A program made the position numbers and the translations under genes. A stretch of 64,000 nt of DNA from Thraustochytrium sp. TN22 (Eukaryota > Sar > Bigyra > Thraustochytrida > Thraustochytriidae), in the NCBI GenBank assembly GCA_013306675.1, contig JABLUY010000076.1:51614-115613 (forward strand), written 5' to 3'. Shown one piece after another: positions 50,650 through 61,213 of the stretch. The notes under the pieces are model-generated. The model did not search any database, had not been told where the DNA came from, and saw only the letters and a list, made by a program, of their open reading frames with translations. Every line of letters begins with the position of its first letter. Position 1 is the first letter of the stretch.

Positions 50650-51711
50650 CTACCTCAAATTCAGTCGATCCAAGATGCTCGTCGCAAAGGCGAGACGAGC
50701 GCGCAAGAGACGAGCCGCCGTCGGGTGGTCGGTCTTGGCCAGCTGCGACTGCAAGCGCTCTGCGCGGAGCAATGCAACGTCGTTCACCAACGCATGCACG
50801 TCAACGAGGCCGTGCGCGAGCCCGTAGGTCTCGCGCAGCGTGCGCAGTTGCGCGGTCTCGAGCGGTGGGATCTGAAAGCGCCTCGTGACGACTGCCCACG
50901 TCTCTGGGCCCATACCAGCGAGCAGCAGCGCGGCGCCCTGTGACTCCAGTGCCGCCCAAACCGGCTTGGCGATGCGGCGGAGCGCGCGCTTGAGCGGGAC
51001 AGCCAAGCCTCGCCGCACGACCTTGGCACAAAAGACGTCGAACGGGATGGACCCGTGTTCCGCCAAGTCGTCCGCGATCGTGCAGAGCACAGGCCACGCC
51101 ATTCGCAGCCCGAGAACCTGCGCAAGGCCTTCGGCGAAGCGCAGGCGCGACATGACGCCAAAGTTCGTCGGGCCCGCCACATCTCGGCGGTGCGCCGCGC
51201 AGGCAGCACCGCAGACCGCCTGGTGGTCTCGCTTCCACGGCATGTAGCGCCGGTCCAGGGCGCCGTGCGTGCACGCCTTGGTCAGCGAGCAATACCCGAA
51301 CCCAGACGCCTGCGTGTTGGCCTGCTGGAAGTCAGCCCAGACCAGGGCCGCGATTTGCTCTTCGTGGTCGTGGCGCGGGTCCGTCTTGTCCGTGAGCTCC
51401 TTGTCCTCGGCGTAGGCCCAGACGAAGTCGCGCAGACGGGCGAAGATGTCCTCCTTGCTTAGGCCCGCCGGGATGGTGCGCTCGTCGCAGCACGGGCACC
51501 CATCGTCGAGCTTTGGATCCCAGCGATCAAACTGCGCCGCATCCAGCTTCTCCGCGCACTTGACCAGGTCCCCCGCCGTCTTCGCCCTGTACGCGTCGAA
51601 CACAAACTGCTCATGCCCCGCCCACGTGCACGCGTCCCGCTCGTGCCTCCCTCCATTCCTCAGAATCTCCACGCGCAGGTCTTCCTCCGCGTCCCCTCTC
51701 CTTCTCCCCAT
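50650..51711 (-). CDS. unknown protein, Cys/His-containing
   Basis: 353 residues, convergent with the acyl-CoA dehydrogenase gene (145 bp between stop codons). Not recognised. The N-terminal 200 residues have scattered Cys and His (ACTWAGHEQ, DGCPCCDERT, YCSLTKACTHG, AVCGAACAAHRRD) that could bind a metal, but no standard finger spacing is seen. The C-terminal half is helical and free of them (RMAWPVLCTIADDLAEHGSI, LVDVHALVNDVALLRAERLQ). Codon use and amino-acid variety look like a true gene. No membrane segment or signal peptide. Confidence 0.65.
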   Translation of the reverse strand: MGRRRGDAEEDLRVEILRNGGRHERDACTWAGHEQFVFDAYRAKTAGDLVKCAEKLDAAQFDRWDPKLDDGCPCCDERTIPAGLSKEDIFARLRDFVWAYAEDKELTDKTDPRHDHEEQIAALVWADFQQANTQASGFGYCSLTKACTHGALDRRYMPWKRDHQAVCGAACAAHRRDVAGPTNFGVMSRLRFAEGLAQVLGLRMAWPVLCTIADDLAEHGSIPFDVFCAKVVRRGLAVPLKRALRRIAKPVWAALESQGAALLLAGMGPETWAVVTRRFQIPPLETAQLRTLRETYGLAHGLVDVHALVNDVALLRAERLQSQLAKTDHPTAARLLRARLAFATSILDRLNLR

Positions 51712-52574
51712 CGGTGCCGCAGCGCCGCTCCTCCGAGTCGCGCTCCGAGGCTCGAACTTCGCCCGCGAGCTCCTCTTCGCGAGCCGGCCGCCCTGACAGT
51801 GAGCGAGCCGCGAGCCGAGCGAGGCCTCTGCGGCGGCGACAGGCCGCAGCGGGCCGTGGCCGCGGCCGAGGTCGCTCGAGACTCACCTGTCCAGTCCTCC
51901 GAGTCGTCGCCACCGAGCCGTGCTCGTCCTCACTGTCTGCTCTTCTGAGTGCCGTCAATTCGCGTAACGATAAAAAAAAATTCGTGCCACTGGCATCGCG
52001 CGGCCGCGGCCGAGGTCGCTCGCGACGCACTCAAGCTACATGCCAAGTCCTCCGAGTCGTCCTCGAGTCGCCTTCGAGTCGTCACAGTCAGGCTCTTCGC
52101 TGTCACGCGATAAGAACTCGCGCCATTGCCTCCTCACCCTCACGGGTGTGCTCCGACGCGCCACTGCCGGCCACGTCCTCCGAGTCGTCCTCGAGTCGCC
52201 TCCGAGTCGTCACAGTCAGGCTCGTCGCTGTCAAGCGATAAGAACTCGTGCCATTGACTCCTCACGGCGTGCTCCGACTCGGACGCGCCACTGCACTGCC
52301 GGCGTGCCGCGCAACTGCGGCGCAAGGCAACGGCGGCCTCTGCGGGAATACGGAAGGTCGAGGATCCGGGCGCCGCCGCCGGTTAGCGCGGCGGCGGTGA
52401 CGTGGCGCAGCCTGACTCCGACAACCAGCGAGCGAGTCGCGGTCGCGCGCAGGGCGGCAGAACGGAATCTAGGCTCCAGCGCGCGCGGGCCCGGTCCGGT
52501 GCGGTGCGGTCGCGGGAGGGCCTCTGGCACTGGCGGCGGCGTCGCGATCGGCGGCGACGAGCAGGCAGGAGAAG
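51712..52574. other. divergent intergenic region with tandem repeat
   Basis: Promoter-side DNA for two divergent unknown genes. Contains the repeat at 52042-52293 and a related, more diverged block near 51889-51990 that ends in an A9 run. No gene is supported. Confidence 0.55.
52042..52293. repeat. about 127-bp tandem repeat, two clear units
   Basis: Units starting near 52042 and 52169 share CCTCCGAGTCGTCCTCGAGT, GTCACAGTCAGGCTC, GCGATAAGAACTCG and GCGCCACTGC in order at high identity. A third partial copy may lie at 51889-51990 (CCTCCGAGTCGTCGCC...ATTCGTGCCACTGG). Confidence 0.85.
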
Positions 52575-53825
52575 ATGGCGTCTCGCATGGGCGACGTGAC
52601 GGCGCTGGTGTACGCGGCGGACATCATGTGGGCGTTCTCGTTCCTGTCGCTGGTGACGTACGTCAAGCAGCGGCCGGCGAGCGCGCGGGACGAGGGCCCG
52701 GACGGCTACAGGCCGCTGCCGACGAGCTTCCTGTGCGTGGCGCTGGTGGGAAGCCTGGTGCACGTGGTCGGCGTGGCGTACCCGGGCGCGCTCGTGGTGG
52801 AGTCCATCGTGGACCTGCTGCAGCAGTCGCCGGTCAGCTTCAACACGCAGCCGTTTAAGGTGGGCGTGCTGATCCTGCAGAAGATCAGCGGCAGCTACGA
52901 GCTAGTGTTCTCGCTCTTCTTGCTGGTCGTCAACCTGTCCTTCGTCCTGGCTGCGATCTTCTCGCGTGTAAGCAACCTGCTGAGCGGCGATACTCGCGTT
53001 GAGGCGACCGCCACGGAGGCGGCGGCCAAGGACATCAAGGACACGAAGAACAAGAAGGGCAAGACCAAGAAGGCTGAGGAGGCGGCCGCTGCGCCGACCT
53101 CCGAGGTGTCGGAGGAGTCGCTCTATGAGCCGGTGGACCCGGTGTCCACGCCCACGCTTCTCATGCTGGTGACCTTTGCGCTGGGCGCCGTGGCGCTGAC
53201 GGGCTTTGCCCTGGTGTCCACCAACCGGTGGGAAGACATGCTCAGCTCCCCGGAGACCTTCAAGAAGGAATTCCGCTACCTGGTGCCACCCAACTTCGGC
53301 CTCTTTGCGCTGCTGGAGAGCGCCGCGCTGCTGAGCGAGCCGCGCGCCCTCTTTGGCCGCGTCGACGGCCGCCTGCGCGCCACCGGCGTCGGCCAGACCC
53401 TCTTCGTGCGCTGCCTCGCGCTCGTCGTGTACCTGGGCTCGGTGCTCCTGCGCGCGCTCCCGGACCCGGTCACCTTCCTCGGCAACCAGTCCATCGAGTC
53501 CCAAGTGCACGTGGCCATTGGCATCATGCATTTCACCATGCTCGTCACTCTGCACCTGTCCCAGATCGCCGAGGCGCACGCCTCCATGGCGCTCGGTTTC
53601 TTCGTCTACATTGCTGGCGTGGCGGCCGTCATCGTCGACCCGAGCGTGCTGTCCAAGTACAACATCCTCGAGAACGACGAGTCTCTGAAGACTGTCGCCC
53701 TGGTCATTCTCATTGTCGCCGCGGTCATCAACAGCTCCTACTCGGCCCCCGTCATGGCTCTTGTCGGCTCCGTCTTTGCGAATGTGCACAAGGACGTGCT
53801 CAAGTCTGACGGCCACAAGTTTTAG
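52575..53825 (+). CDS. multi-pass membrane protein, unknown
   Basis: 416 residues. Hydrophobic segments include IMWAFSFLSLVTYV, FLCVALVGSLVHVVGVA, YELVFSLFLLVVNLSFVLAAIF, TLLMLVTFALGAVALTGFALV, LFVRCLALVVYLGSVLL, VAIGIMHFTMLVTLHL, ALGFFVYIAGVAAVIV and TVALVILIVAAVINSSY, so about eight helices in two groups. The groups are separated by a Lys/Glu-rich loop (DIKDTKNKKGKTKKAEEAAA, about 150-175). Single exon, two possible starts (residues 1 and 5). No family recognised; the even codon quality and membrane pattern make it a confident gene. Confidence 0.8.
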   Translation: MASRMGDVTALVYAADIMWAFSFLSLVTYVKQRPASARDEGPDGYRPLPTSFLCVALVGSLVHVVGVAYPGALVVESIVDLLQQSPVSFNTQPFKVGVLILQKISGSYELVFSLFLLVVNLSFVLAAIFSRVSNLLSGDTRVEATATEAAAKDIKDTKNKKGKTKKAEEAAAAPTSEVSEESLYEPVDPVSTPTLLMLVTFALGAVALTGFALVSTNRWEDMLSSPETFKKEFRYLVPPNFGLFALLESAALLSEPRALFGRVDGRLRATGVGQTLFVRCLALVVYLGSVLLRALPDPVTFLGNQSIESQVHVAIGIMHFTMLVTLHLSQIAEAHASMALGFFVYIAGVAAVIVDPSVLSKYNILENDESLKTVALVILIVAAVINSSYSAPVMALVGSVFANVHKDVLKSDGHKF

Positions 53826-54369
53826 AATCAAAAATCGTCTTGGAAGGCGCCATCGGTCACGGCAAGGGCTTCGCCTCGCGCAGCGGCATCGCGGTGGTCT
53901 TTTCTGAGGAGCAGCATGGCGCCCCGCGCAGGCGCCGCGAGGACTGGAGCCCGCGCGCGTCTCGCACGCGCGAGACGTGCGCGCCAGAGACTTGGTGCAC
54001 GTCAATCCGGACGAGGAGAACGTGGGCAACTTCACCAAGTTCGTAGCGTAACTCATCTCAGACCAGGCTCTAAAAATGGGAGAAACAAAATGAAAACATT
54101 GCTACGTCGCAAACTTTTCCGAACAAGACTCGGAGAGCGAAACGATTGTGTGTGCTGTGTGATGGATTGGGCAAAATGATTGGGCAAAACGATTGTGCTG
54201 TATGATGAATTGGTATGGAGGACTGCGTCCCTGCCTGCATGCCTGACGTCATCACTATTTTTCGCGCCGGACCGTCACACACGACGGTGCGACGAAAAAC
54301 TGCCATTGGCTCCGCACAGCGCTCCAGAACGATGATGAATTCCGATCTCCATCCACACTGACACTGAGT
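53826..54369. other. intergenic region
   Basis: About 540 bp with no gene. GATTGGGCAAAA is directly repeated (54165-54189) and GTGCTGTGTGATG recurs as GTGCTGTATGATG. The stretch next to 54370 leads into the receptor relic. Confidence 0.45.
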
Positions 54370-54470
54370 CAATATGATTTGCAGTCCAAAGTTCGCCATG
54401 AGACCGACGCTCCCTAGCGCCGTCAGCAGCAAGATTGAGACGTGAGGAAGAAGTAGTAGGCGAAGAACAA
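54370..54470 (-). pseudogene. relic of the receptor C-terminal membrane region
   Basis: On the minus strand LLTALGSVGLMANFGLQIIL matches LLMALGSVSLMVHLEILS of the adjacent intact receptor (54940-55010), and in a shifted frame SLFFAYYFFLTSQSC matches its STFFIHQVSLLL segment. Nucleotide similarity to 54955-55030 is about 70% by eye over 70 bp. It is a diverged fragment 3' of the intact copy and in the same orientation, so it looks like the oldest member of the tandem array. Confidence 0.55.
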
Positions 54471-54684
54471 AGAGCCAAAGTAGCTCTCGTGGCTCTCGTG
54501 TCGAGAACTGGCGTGCGCACGTTGCTTGGCGACGTATTCAGACGGTGCCACCACGTGCGCAATAGGAGAAGCAGCCCTGGAGTCTGTATGAACAGGAGAG
54601 TCGAGGGGATCTCGGGAAATAACTGAAGTGCCTGAAGTACAAAGTGCCTGGCGTTGCTTCCGTCCACAGTGCGCCTCCACAAAG

Positions 54685-57600
54685 TTATGCCAGAGAGACC
54701 TGCTTTACAAGGCTCCGAGGCCTCGCTGCACTATTATCACCGTCGTCGTCGTTGCAAACATCGTCGTCATTGCCCCCATCGTCATCGTCCTTGCCGCCGC
54801 CGCCAAGGTCATCGTCGTCAGACTTGCCCTTCGACGCCAACGGAGGGCGACGGCGCAGACGGCCAGGCAGCAGAAAGGCGAGGAGCACCGCGAAAACCTC
54901 CACCACAATGATGATCACCACGAAGTCCACCTGCAAGGATTCAGAGAGGATTTCCAGGTGGACCATGAGACTGACACTGCCCAGCGCCATGAGCAGCAGC
55001 AGGGAGACCTGGTGAATGAAGAAGGTGCTGTCGTCCGCAAACGGGTCCGCCCTACCCGACAGGAAAACGAAGATGACGCAGCACGCCGTGAAGAAAAAGG
55101 CGCCGCCCGCCGCCGACGTCTGGAACACCAGCAGGAACACAGAGGAGAGCACGAGACGCTGGAAGAGGTCAAAGCTCACAAACCACTCCAGCGAGTGCCG
55201 ATACGGGTCTCGCAGAAAGGCCGTCGCCTCGACGAGCGCGTGCGCATACGAGTCCTGCTCGGCGTGCAGGCGCTGCCGTGCGAGGCGACCGCCCACCACG
55301 AAGAGCGCCACTGTGCCGATCGGGTACACGGCGAACATGACGCCGGCGTAGACACGTGCTCTTTGACTGGCGGCCGAGTCGTAGTCGATGGAGTAGTCCG
55401 CGCGCAGCGCGCGGAACGGCGCGTCGTCGCCGGCGAAGCGGGGCATGGCGTGGTACAAAAAGGTCTCGGTGAGCGTCTTGGCGATGCCGATGTAGAAGAA
55501 GAGCAGAATCTGGAAGCCGAGCCAGATGGCAAACTTGAGCGCCGCCAGCGTCGGCTTGGCGCGCGGCCTGCGCCAGATGGCCAAGATCACGACCAGGCCC
55601 ATGAGCGCGATGGCGGCCATGGGCATGAGCGTCATGACCAGCAACTGCGCGTAGTGATGGAGCTCAAAGTAGCAGGACACCTTGATGCGGCGGAGGAGCA
55701 CCGCGAGGCGCGCTTCAAAGACCGCATTGAGCGTGAGCGCCACGGTCTCCGGGAGCAGCTCGGTGGTCTTGATGAACTGTGAGGCGAGCTGGTAGAAGGC
55801 AATGACGATGCGCAGCTTGTCGCCGAAGGTGTGCACCAAGGTCGAAGTGATGCGCCTGCCGGTGGTGGCGGAGCGAGGCATCGGTGATTTCGAGGAGCTG
55901 AAGGAGCTGCCCGTTGGTGCCACGTCCGGCTGGGACGCAGCACGGTGTCTCGATCGGCCCCGGCAGCAGAGGCAGCACCGCTTGACCATGGCGAGAAGTG
56001 CCTCGAGACGGTCCGCGCCGCTGCGGCGGCGGTCAGGCGCGTAGACCCCGAGGAGGTAGGCGCGCAGCGTGAGCGCCGCAGGTGCAGCAACGATGAGACA
56101 GGCCAGGGTCACCATGCTGTACCAGAGTGATCTATCGCGACGGTCGCGAGCCTCCGTACACGGCTGGCACAGACCGTCGCGATTGGCGAAGCCAACGTCG
56201 CATTCCGTGCAGAGCACGCCCTGATGGTGCGGCGCGCAGTATCTGCCAGCCGCATCCCCGCCAGTGCAGGCGTCTCGGGCCGGGCAAGCCAGGAAGTCGT
56301 TGCTCTGGTTCGAGATGCGCCAAAAGCCGGGCCGCAGTGGCAGGTTCTCCAGCTGCAGCCCGGCCCTGGAGCAGTTGAGCGAGTCTGAGAGTCCGGCCTC
56401 AGCGCACTGCAGCACCGAGCCGCCGATGTTCACGGATCCGGCGCCCGCCACGCAGTCGTCGATCGTGAGCGCGCCTGCTGTGAGCGTGGCGGGCAGATCC
56501 GCAGGACAGGCGTTGCAGGTGTCCTCCTCGGTCGGATGTCTGTAGAAGTTGTGCGCGCAGACGCAGACGCCGTCCACCGGCTCGCGGTCCGCGGCGCACT
56601 CGCAGAGGCTGGCGGAGTCGGCACCCAAGCGCGGCGTGAGCGCCCCAAGGGGCGAGCAGGCCGTGCAGGCCGTGCTGTGGTCGAGCGCGTCACTGTATGC
56701 ACCGAGCGGGCACGGGCGGCAGCTGCTCGCCTCCTCGTCCACGTACTGTCCAGCGGGGCAGTCGCAGCGGAAGCTGGTGCCGTCGTCAAGCCAGGTGCGC
56801 ACGAAGCCGTCGAGGCACTGGCAGTCGTCCAGGACGAGCGGGATCGGGAAGGCGCGCTTCTCGAGCGTGCGCGAGAAGGCCGGGCAGGCCTGGTCGCAGT
56901 CACGACCATAAACATCGTCGCGCGTGCAGCGCTCGCATGCGACGCCCTGGAAGGTGGCCTGATCGTAACATGCGCAGGTGCCCACGATGGACCAGGTATC
57001 GTCGTCCACGGTGCTGGGGAGCACGAGGCCGAGCAGACCGCGCTCCACGGCGCTGAGCGACTCGTGCGAGAAGAAGTTGGGCTGAACGCAAATGCCGCGG
57101 AAGGAGCAGGCGGACAGGCAGTCGCGCGCCGTGTTCATGGCGAAGCGATACTCTTGGTCGAAGCCGAAGACGAAGGCGTCGAGGTCACCATCCAGGTCGA
57201 CGTCAAAGAGCGCAAGTATGCGGGTCGTTTCGACCGTGAAGTCGAGACTTCGCTTGACCAAGACTGGCACACCGTCGGTGTCGAGTCCCTCGTTGCGCAG
57301 GTAGAAGAGCGGGATGCTCCGTGCGTGCCAGGGCATGAGGTCGAGTCGGCCATCCTGATCGAAGTCATGGAGGGCGAGGCTGGCAAGGTCGTCAATGACG
57401 TAGTCAAAGTTTGTGGGAGTGAGTTCGATGCCAGCGAAGATGTCCCCCAAGAGCGGCACCGGCGTGGCAAAGACAGGCCGCGTCGCATCGCCGACGTTGC
57501 GCACGAAGTAGAGGCCGTCTTCCTGCAGCGCGTAGAGGTCCAAGTCGCCGTCAGTGTCGACGTCGACGAAGACTAGGTCCATGACGCGGTCCGAAAGAAC

Positions 57601-59229
57601 GTGACGCAGGGGGTCTTCGTCGGTCACATCAAGCGGCTCGAATTGCGGGATGCCGTTCTCGTCGACGCCGGCGTTGCGGCGAAAATAGACCTTTCCGGCT
57701 TTGGCGATGCCGTCTGGCTGCGTGCGGCAGATCACCGCGCCGTCGAGCGCCGCAGAGGTGAGCGGCGCCAGCGCGAGACGGACGAGCTCGCATGGCGCGT
57801 GCTGGGGCCATCTGAGCTCGATGGATATCTCGCTCTCCTCGATCACCTCAACGGAGGTCGCGGCCGCGTTGACGTCCAGGCGAAATAGCGTGAGAGTCTG
57901 GTGGATGCTGGATGGAAATGGCGGCGGAAGGAAGAACTCCGGTAGGCCGTCGTGGTCGATGTCAGCCTCCGCCGCGATCTTGGGCAATCGTCGCGCTCGC
58001 TCCCTCGTGGCCATGTGGATGGTGAGATGCTGCTCGCCGGGGAAGGGCCCAAAGCGCGCGTTGACGTGCACAAAGTCGAAGTCAGCGAGAGAGGCCGCAG
58101 TGTTATTGACCGGGATCAGCGATTCGCTGGCGAGCAGGATTGCCTCCGTGATCTGCGGATCCGTGAGGCGGCCAAATGCGATCGGGAAGTAGTCCATGAC
58201 GTGGCGCAGTGGATTGGAAGCCTGATCCATGGCCACGAAGACTGGAGCTGTGGGCGTCCCAATGTTCTCGAAGTACCGCGTCGCAATAATGGGGAGCGGC
58301 GTCACCATGAGTGCGTCGAGGTCGCCATCCTGATCGGCGTCCTCGAAGATGAGCAAGTAATTCGGATTGGATGTGTCTGTGCCGTGCAGTGGGTTCTCCG
58401 GCCCCTCCACCAGTGTGAAGTTAGGCACGTTAGCGTTGCCATCGTTGCGGTAGTAGACAAAGGTGCCAGATTCCACAAGCCACGTGTCCCTGCCCTCGTG
58501 CTCGAGCTCGTACCAGACGAGCCCGAAGGCGTCCGTGTCGCCGTCACCGTCAATGTCAGCGTACGCCATGACATGGTCCAGCGACCAGGCGTGCTCGAAG
58601 CGCGGTGGCGAGCGCCCGCCCTGGTTCAGGTACACGTGGCTGTTCTGCAGGTTGGTGGTGGAGCACACCACGACCAGGTCAGGAAGGCCGTCCAGGTTCA
58701 CGTCCTGCGCGCGCACCAAGACGACGCCGGGATGTGGCACGAAGTCGAAGTCGCCAAACCGCAAGAGTGTGAGCGACTCGTGCGAGACCGCGGTCTGCGG
58801 GCCGTCGTTCCGCAGGGCGTACAGCATGCCGTAGGTGCGGTCCATGATGAGGTAGTCGTCCAGCTCATCGCCCACGAGGTCTACCAAATCCAGCACCACT
58901 GGGCGCTCGATGCCGTGTGCAGCCGCTTGCCGCACCAGCGTCTCCGTCCGAAAGGGCGCTTCCTCGTCCACGTGGAGCACGAGGCGCTCCGCGCCGCCAG
59001 CTGCGCTGGGCCTATGCCTGCAGAAGCCGCCCGCTGCGCCGGCCGCGAAGCCCTCTTCGCATGGTCCGCACGAGCCGTCCTCGAGCTCCACTCTGCTGCG
59101 GGCCTCGCAGTCGGAGGTCTCCGTGGACGCCGCCGCGGTCTCGACGCTGGAGACAGAGAGGGAAAACACGGCCGCCAGCAACACTAGCGCAAGCCTCACG
59201 AAGAGGCTCAAGGCCAGCGTCGGAGGCAT
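54685..59229 (-). CDS. large FG-GAP/VCBS - cysteine-rich - multi-TM receptor-like protein
   Basis: 1514 residues in one exon. Signal peptide at 1-32 (LFVRLALVLLAAVFSLSVSS). A beta-propeller-like ectodomain (about 100-700) has at least seven calcium-loop repeats of D-x-D-x-D-G type, e.g. DVNLDGLPDLVVV, DIDGDGDTDAFG, DADQDGDLDALM, DVDTDGDLDLYA and DVDLDGDLDAFVF, typical of FG-GAP/VCBS modules. A Cys-rich region (about 703-1023) resembles GCC2/GCC3 ephrin-receptor-like and EGF-like repeats (CPAGQYVDEEASSCRPCPLG). Then come about eight to nine membrane helices (1031-1476), starting LWYSMVTLACLIVAAPAAL and including KLRIVIAFYQLASQFIKTTE. An Asp-rich cytosolic tail ends the protein. The membrane part recalls TRP-like proteins seen next to GCC2/GCC3 ectodomains in algae and choanoflagellates. 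Surface sensing or adhesion is inferred; ligand unknown. Confidence 0.85.
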   Translation of the reverse strand: MPPTLALSLFVRLALVLLAAVFSLSVSSVETAAASTETSDCEARSRVELEDGSCGPCEEGFAAGAAGGFCRHRPSAAGGAERLVLHVDEEAPFRTETLVRQAAAHGIERPVVLDLVDLVGDELDDYLIMDRTYGMLYALRNDGPQTAVSHESLTLLRFGDFDFVPHPGVVLVRAQDVNLDGLPDLVVVCSTTNLQNSHVYLNQGGRSPPRFEHAWSLDHVMAYADIDGDGDTDAFGLVWYELEHEGRDTWLVESGTFVYYRNDGNANVPNFTLVEGPENPLHGTDTSNPNYLLIFEDADQDGDLDALMVTPLPIIATRYFENIGTPTAPVFVAMDQASNPLRHVMDYFPIAFGRLTDPQITEAILLASESLIPVNNTAASLADFDFVHVNARFGPFPGEQHLTIHMATRERARRLPKIAAEADIDHDGLPEFFLPPPFPSSIHQTLTLFRLDVNAAATSVEVIEESEISIELRWPQHAPCELVRLALAPLTSAALDGAVICRTQPDGIAKAGKVYFRRNAGVDENGIPQFEPLDVTDEDPLRHVLSDRVMDLVFVDVDTDGDLDLYALQEDGLYFVRNVGDATRPVFATPVPLLGDIFAGIELTPTNFDYVIDDLASLALHDFDQDGRLDLMPWHARSIPLFYLRNEGLDTDGVPVLVKRSLDFTVETTRILALFDVDLDGDLDAFVFGFDQEYRFAMNTARDCLSACSFRGICVQPNFFSHESLSAVERGLLGLVLPSTVDDDTWSIVGTCACYDQATFQGVACERCTRDDVYGRDCDQACPAFSRTLEKRAFPIPLVLDDCQCLDGFVRTWLDDGTSFRCDCPAGQYVDEEASSCRPCPLGAYSDALDHSTACTACSPLGALTPRLGADSASLCECAADREPVDGVCVCAHNFYRHPTEEDTCNACPADLPATLTAGALTIDDCVAGAGSVNIGGSVLQCAEAGLSDSLNCSRAGLQLENLPLRPGFWRISNQSNDFLACPARDACTGGDAAGRYCAPHHQGVLCTECDVGFANRDGLCQPCTEARDRRDRSLWYSMVTLACLIVAAPAALTLRAYLLGVYAPDRRRSGADRLEALLAMVKRCCLCCRGRSRHRAASQPDVAPTGSSFSSSKSPMPRSATTGRRITSTLVHTFGDKLRIVIAFYQLASQFIKTTELLPETVALTLNAVFEARLAVLLRRIKVSCYFELHHYAQLLVMTLMPMAAIALMGLVVILAIWRRPRAKPTLAALKFAIWLGFQILLFFYIGIAKTLTETFLYHAMPRFAGDDAPFRALRADYSIDYDSAASQRARVYAGVMFAVYPIGTVALFVVGGRLARQRLHAEQDSYAHALVEATAFLRDPYRHSLEWFVSFDLFQRLVLSSVFLLVFQTSAAGGAFFFTACCVIFVFLSGRADPFADDSTFFIHQVSLLLLMALGSVSLMVHLEILSESLQVDFVVIIIVVEVFAVLLAFLLPGRLRRRPPLASKGKSDDDDLGGGGKDDDDGGNDDDVCNDDDGDNSAARPRSLVKQVSLA

Positions 59230-61213
59230 CCTCCGATCTCTGCCCCACTCGTGCAGCTAGCTCCAAGTAGCTAAGCCAGAGCCGCTGCGGCCGCGGCAGT
59301 CGATTCGGAGTTTGCGCGCTGGGTGGCGGTGGCCGGCCTGCGCCCCCCCTCCTCGAGCGCATGCACGGTCACAGCCAAGGCTTGCAGTGCCGGAGTAGAC
59401 GCACTGCCGCACCGGCAGTCCGGCTCCCCTAAGCCCTTGGTGACTCAAACTACTTCAAGCCTCACTGTCAGACCGATGGCGCGTTTGCAGCGCGCGTACC
59501 CACGGCCCAGCCCACTGCAGTGCCACCGATCTGGCTGCCAGCTGCCAGAACGACACATCTCCATGGCCGAGTGATGTCCTGCCTGCAAAGACTACTTACA
59601 AGCACACAGAACGTAATTGGATCCATGCGAAATTTGGAGCCAACTTACAGCCAGGCCGTGGTCTGGCCGACTCGAACTGGCGCGCCTCCCAGCTGCGGCT
59701 GCCCGGTCTGGCTGACGATGTGTCGATCGAAACCCACTCCAGCACTCCAGGCAAGTCAGAGGTCGCCTCGCAGGCAGCAGACGATACCGCAGCGCAAGGC
59801 AAGGGCCGCCAGACCGCATGTGCAGGCATGTGCAGTCATGCTCTGCAGTTCCTGTAGGCTGGCCACACGCTGCCAGCTGCGCTCATCGCACTCACTGGCA
59901 GTGGCGGTGCTGGCAGTCACGGTGACTGGAGCGGAGCACCGTCAAAGACTCAAGGGCCCTGGTCGGCGCACGCCCACCACCGGCGGGTTGTGCCTTGCAG
60001 TGCAGTGCCACCGCAATTCGCCGCAGCGCTCGCGATCGGCGACCGACCGCACGCAGCCTTTCAGGCCAGGCGCGGCACCAGTCCGCCGGACACTCCCATC
60101 AGCCCACGCCGCCGAGGGCCGCGGCCCGAGGGCCGAGACGCGCGGTTGCGTCGTCGTCGACTCGTCGGTCGTGATGCGCCTCGCTTGCCGGGCCGCCTCC
60201 GGCGCCTCGCTCAAAGATCGAGCGGTGGACGCACGCGCCCCTCATCTCCCAGTCAGTGTCGCCACTCGGCAACTTGCTTGCAACACCATGCATCCGCTCC
60301 CGGCCGGCCACGGCCCACTGTAGACGACTCGGACGGTCGCCATGCATCTGCAGCAGGCCCACGCATGCAGGCCGGAACCCCTCGCGCCGCGTGCTCGCGA
60401 GCTGCGAGCCTCCGAGCCCGAGTCCTCCGAGTCGTACCCCGAGTCCGAGTCGTCCTGCGCTGCCAGTGGTACCGCCCGCACTGCACTGCCGCTGGCCGCC
60501 GAGACTGTGCACCACAATGGTAGCTCAGCCCAGCGCAGTGCGCCGCAGCCTCCGGCCAGCCAGCTACGCAAGATTACTACTACCACGAGCTTCCGACTCG
60601 GCTCCCGGTGCCGCTCCGCGGCGGCGCGCGCGGCTGCGGCCCGGTGCCTGGCCTCGGGTCGCGCGCCGCGAGCCTCGGGCGCCCGGTTCCTGGCCGGAGG
60701 CGGCGGCATTGGCATGGCATGGCATGACATGGCGGAGGACTTCTCGTCGCTCGCTCGCTCGCGCTCCCGGGCGCCACGCCGGCGGGCTGTCCACCGTGCC
60801 GCGCCGCCGCAGCGCGCCGTGCGACGGGCGAGAGAGAGCCTGAGAGCAGCCGAGCAGGCCGCGCCGCTCGCCGGCGGCTGGTTCTCACTCACCGTCAGTT
60901 CTGCGACCACGGCGCTCGGCGACCACGACTCGGACGCTCTGCGACCACGACGCTCTGCGACCATAACGACCCGCCGAACTTGAAGCGGGCCGGGCCCCGT
61001 CCAGGCATCCGGCCTTCAAGTTGGCTTCTCCAAGGCCCGGTCTCCTTCTTGCGGCCGAGGGAGGGCCACGCCACGACCGCGTGAAGCGAGGAAGCGAGGC
61101 TGGCTGCCGGGACCCACCGCCGAGTCTGCCCTTCGGGTCAAGCTGCCCGACTCGGGCAGGCAGGCGGCCGCCTGAGCTGAGCAAGGATGCCAACAAGTTT
61201 TACAAAACTTAGC
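59230..61213. other. 2-kb spacer between receptor copies
   Basis: No supported gene. Contains 5' flank of the intact receptor and 3' flank of the second copy. GAGTCCTCCGAGTCGTAC-like motifs (60418-60450) echo the 52-kb tandem repeat, and a short CTCTGCGACCA tandem occurs at 60938-60962. I saw no block here matching the flank 3' of the intact copy. Confidence 0.55.

Noticed and set aside
59660-59740. tRNA-like GTTCGAG.C on the minus strand
   Set aside because: No matching acceptor stem and the T-arm does not pair.
59520-60323. 267-codon plus-strand open frame in the receptor spacer
   Set aside because: Random-looking composition, no motif, and overlapping frames are equally open.
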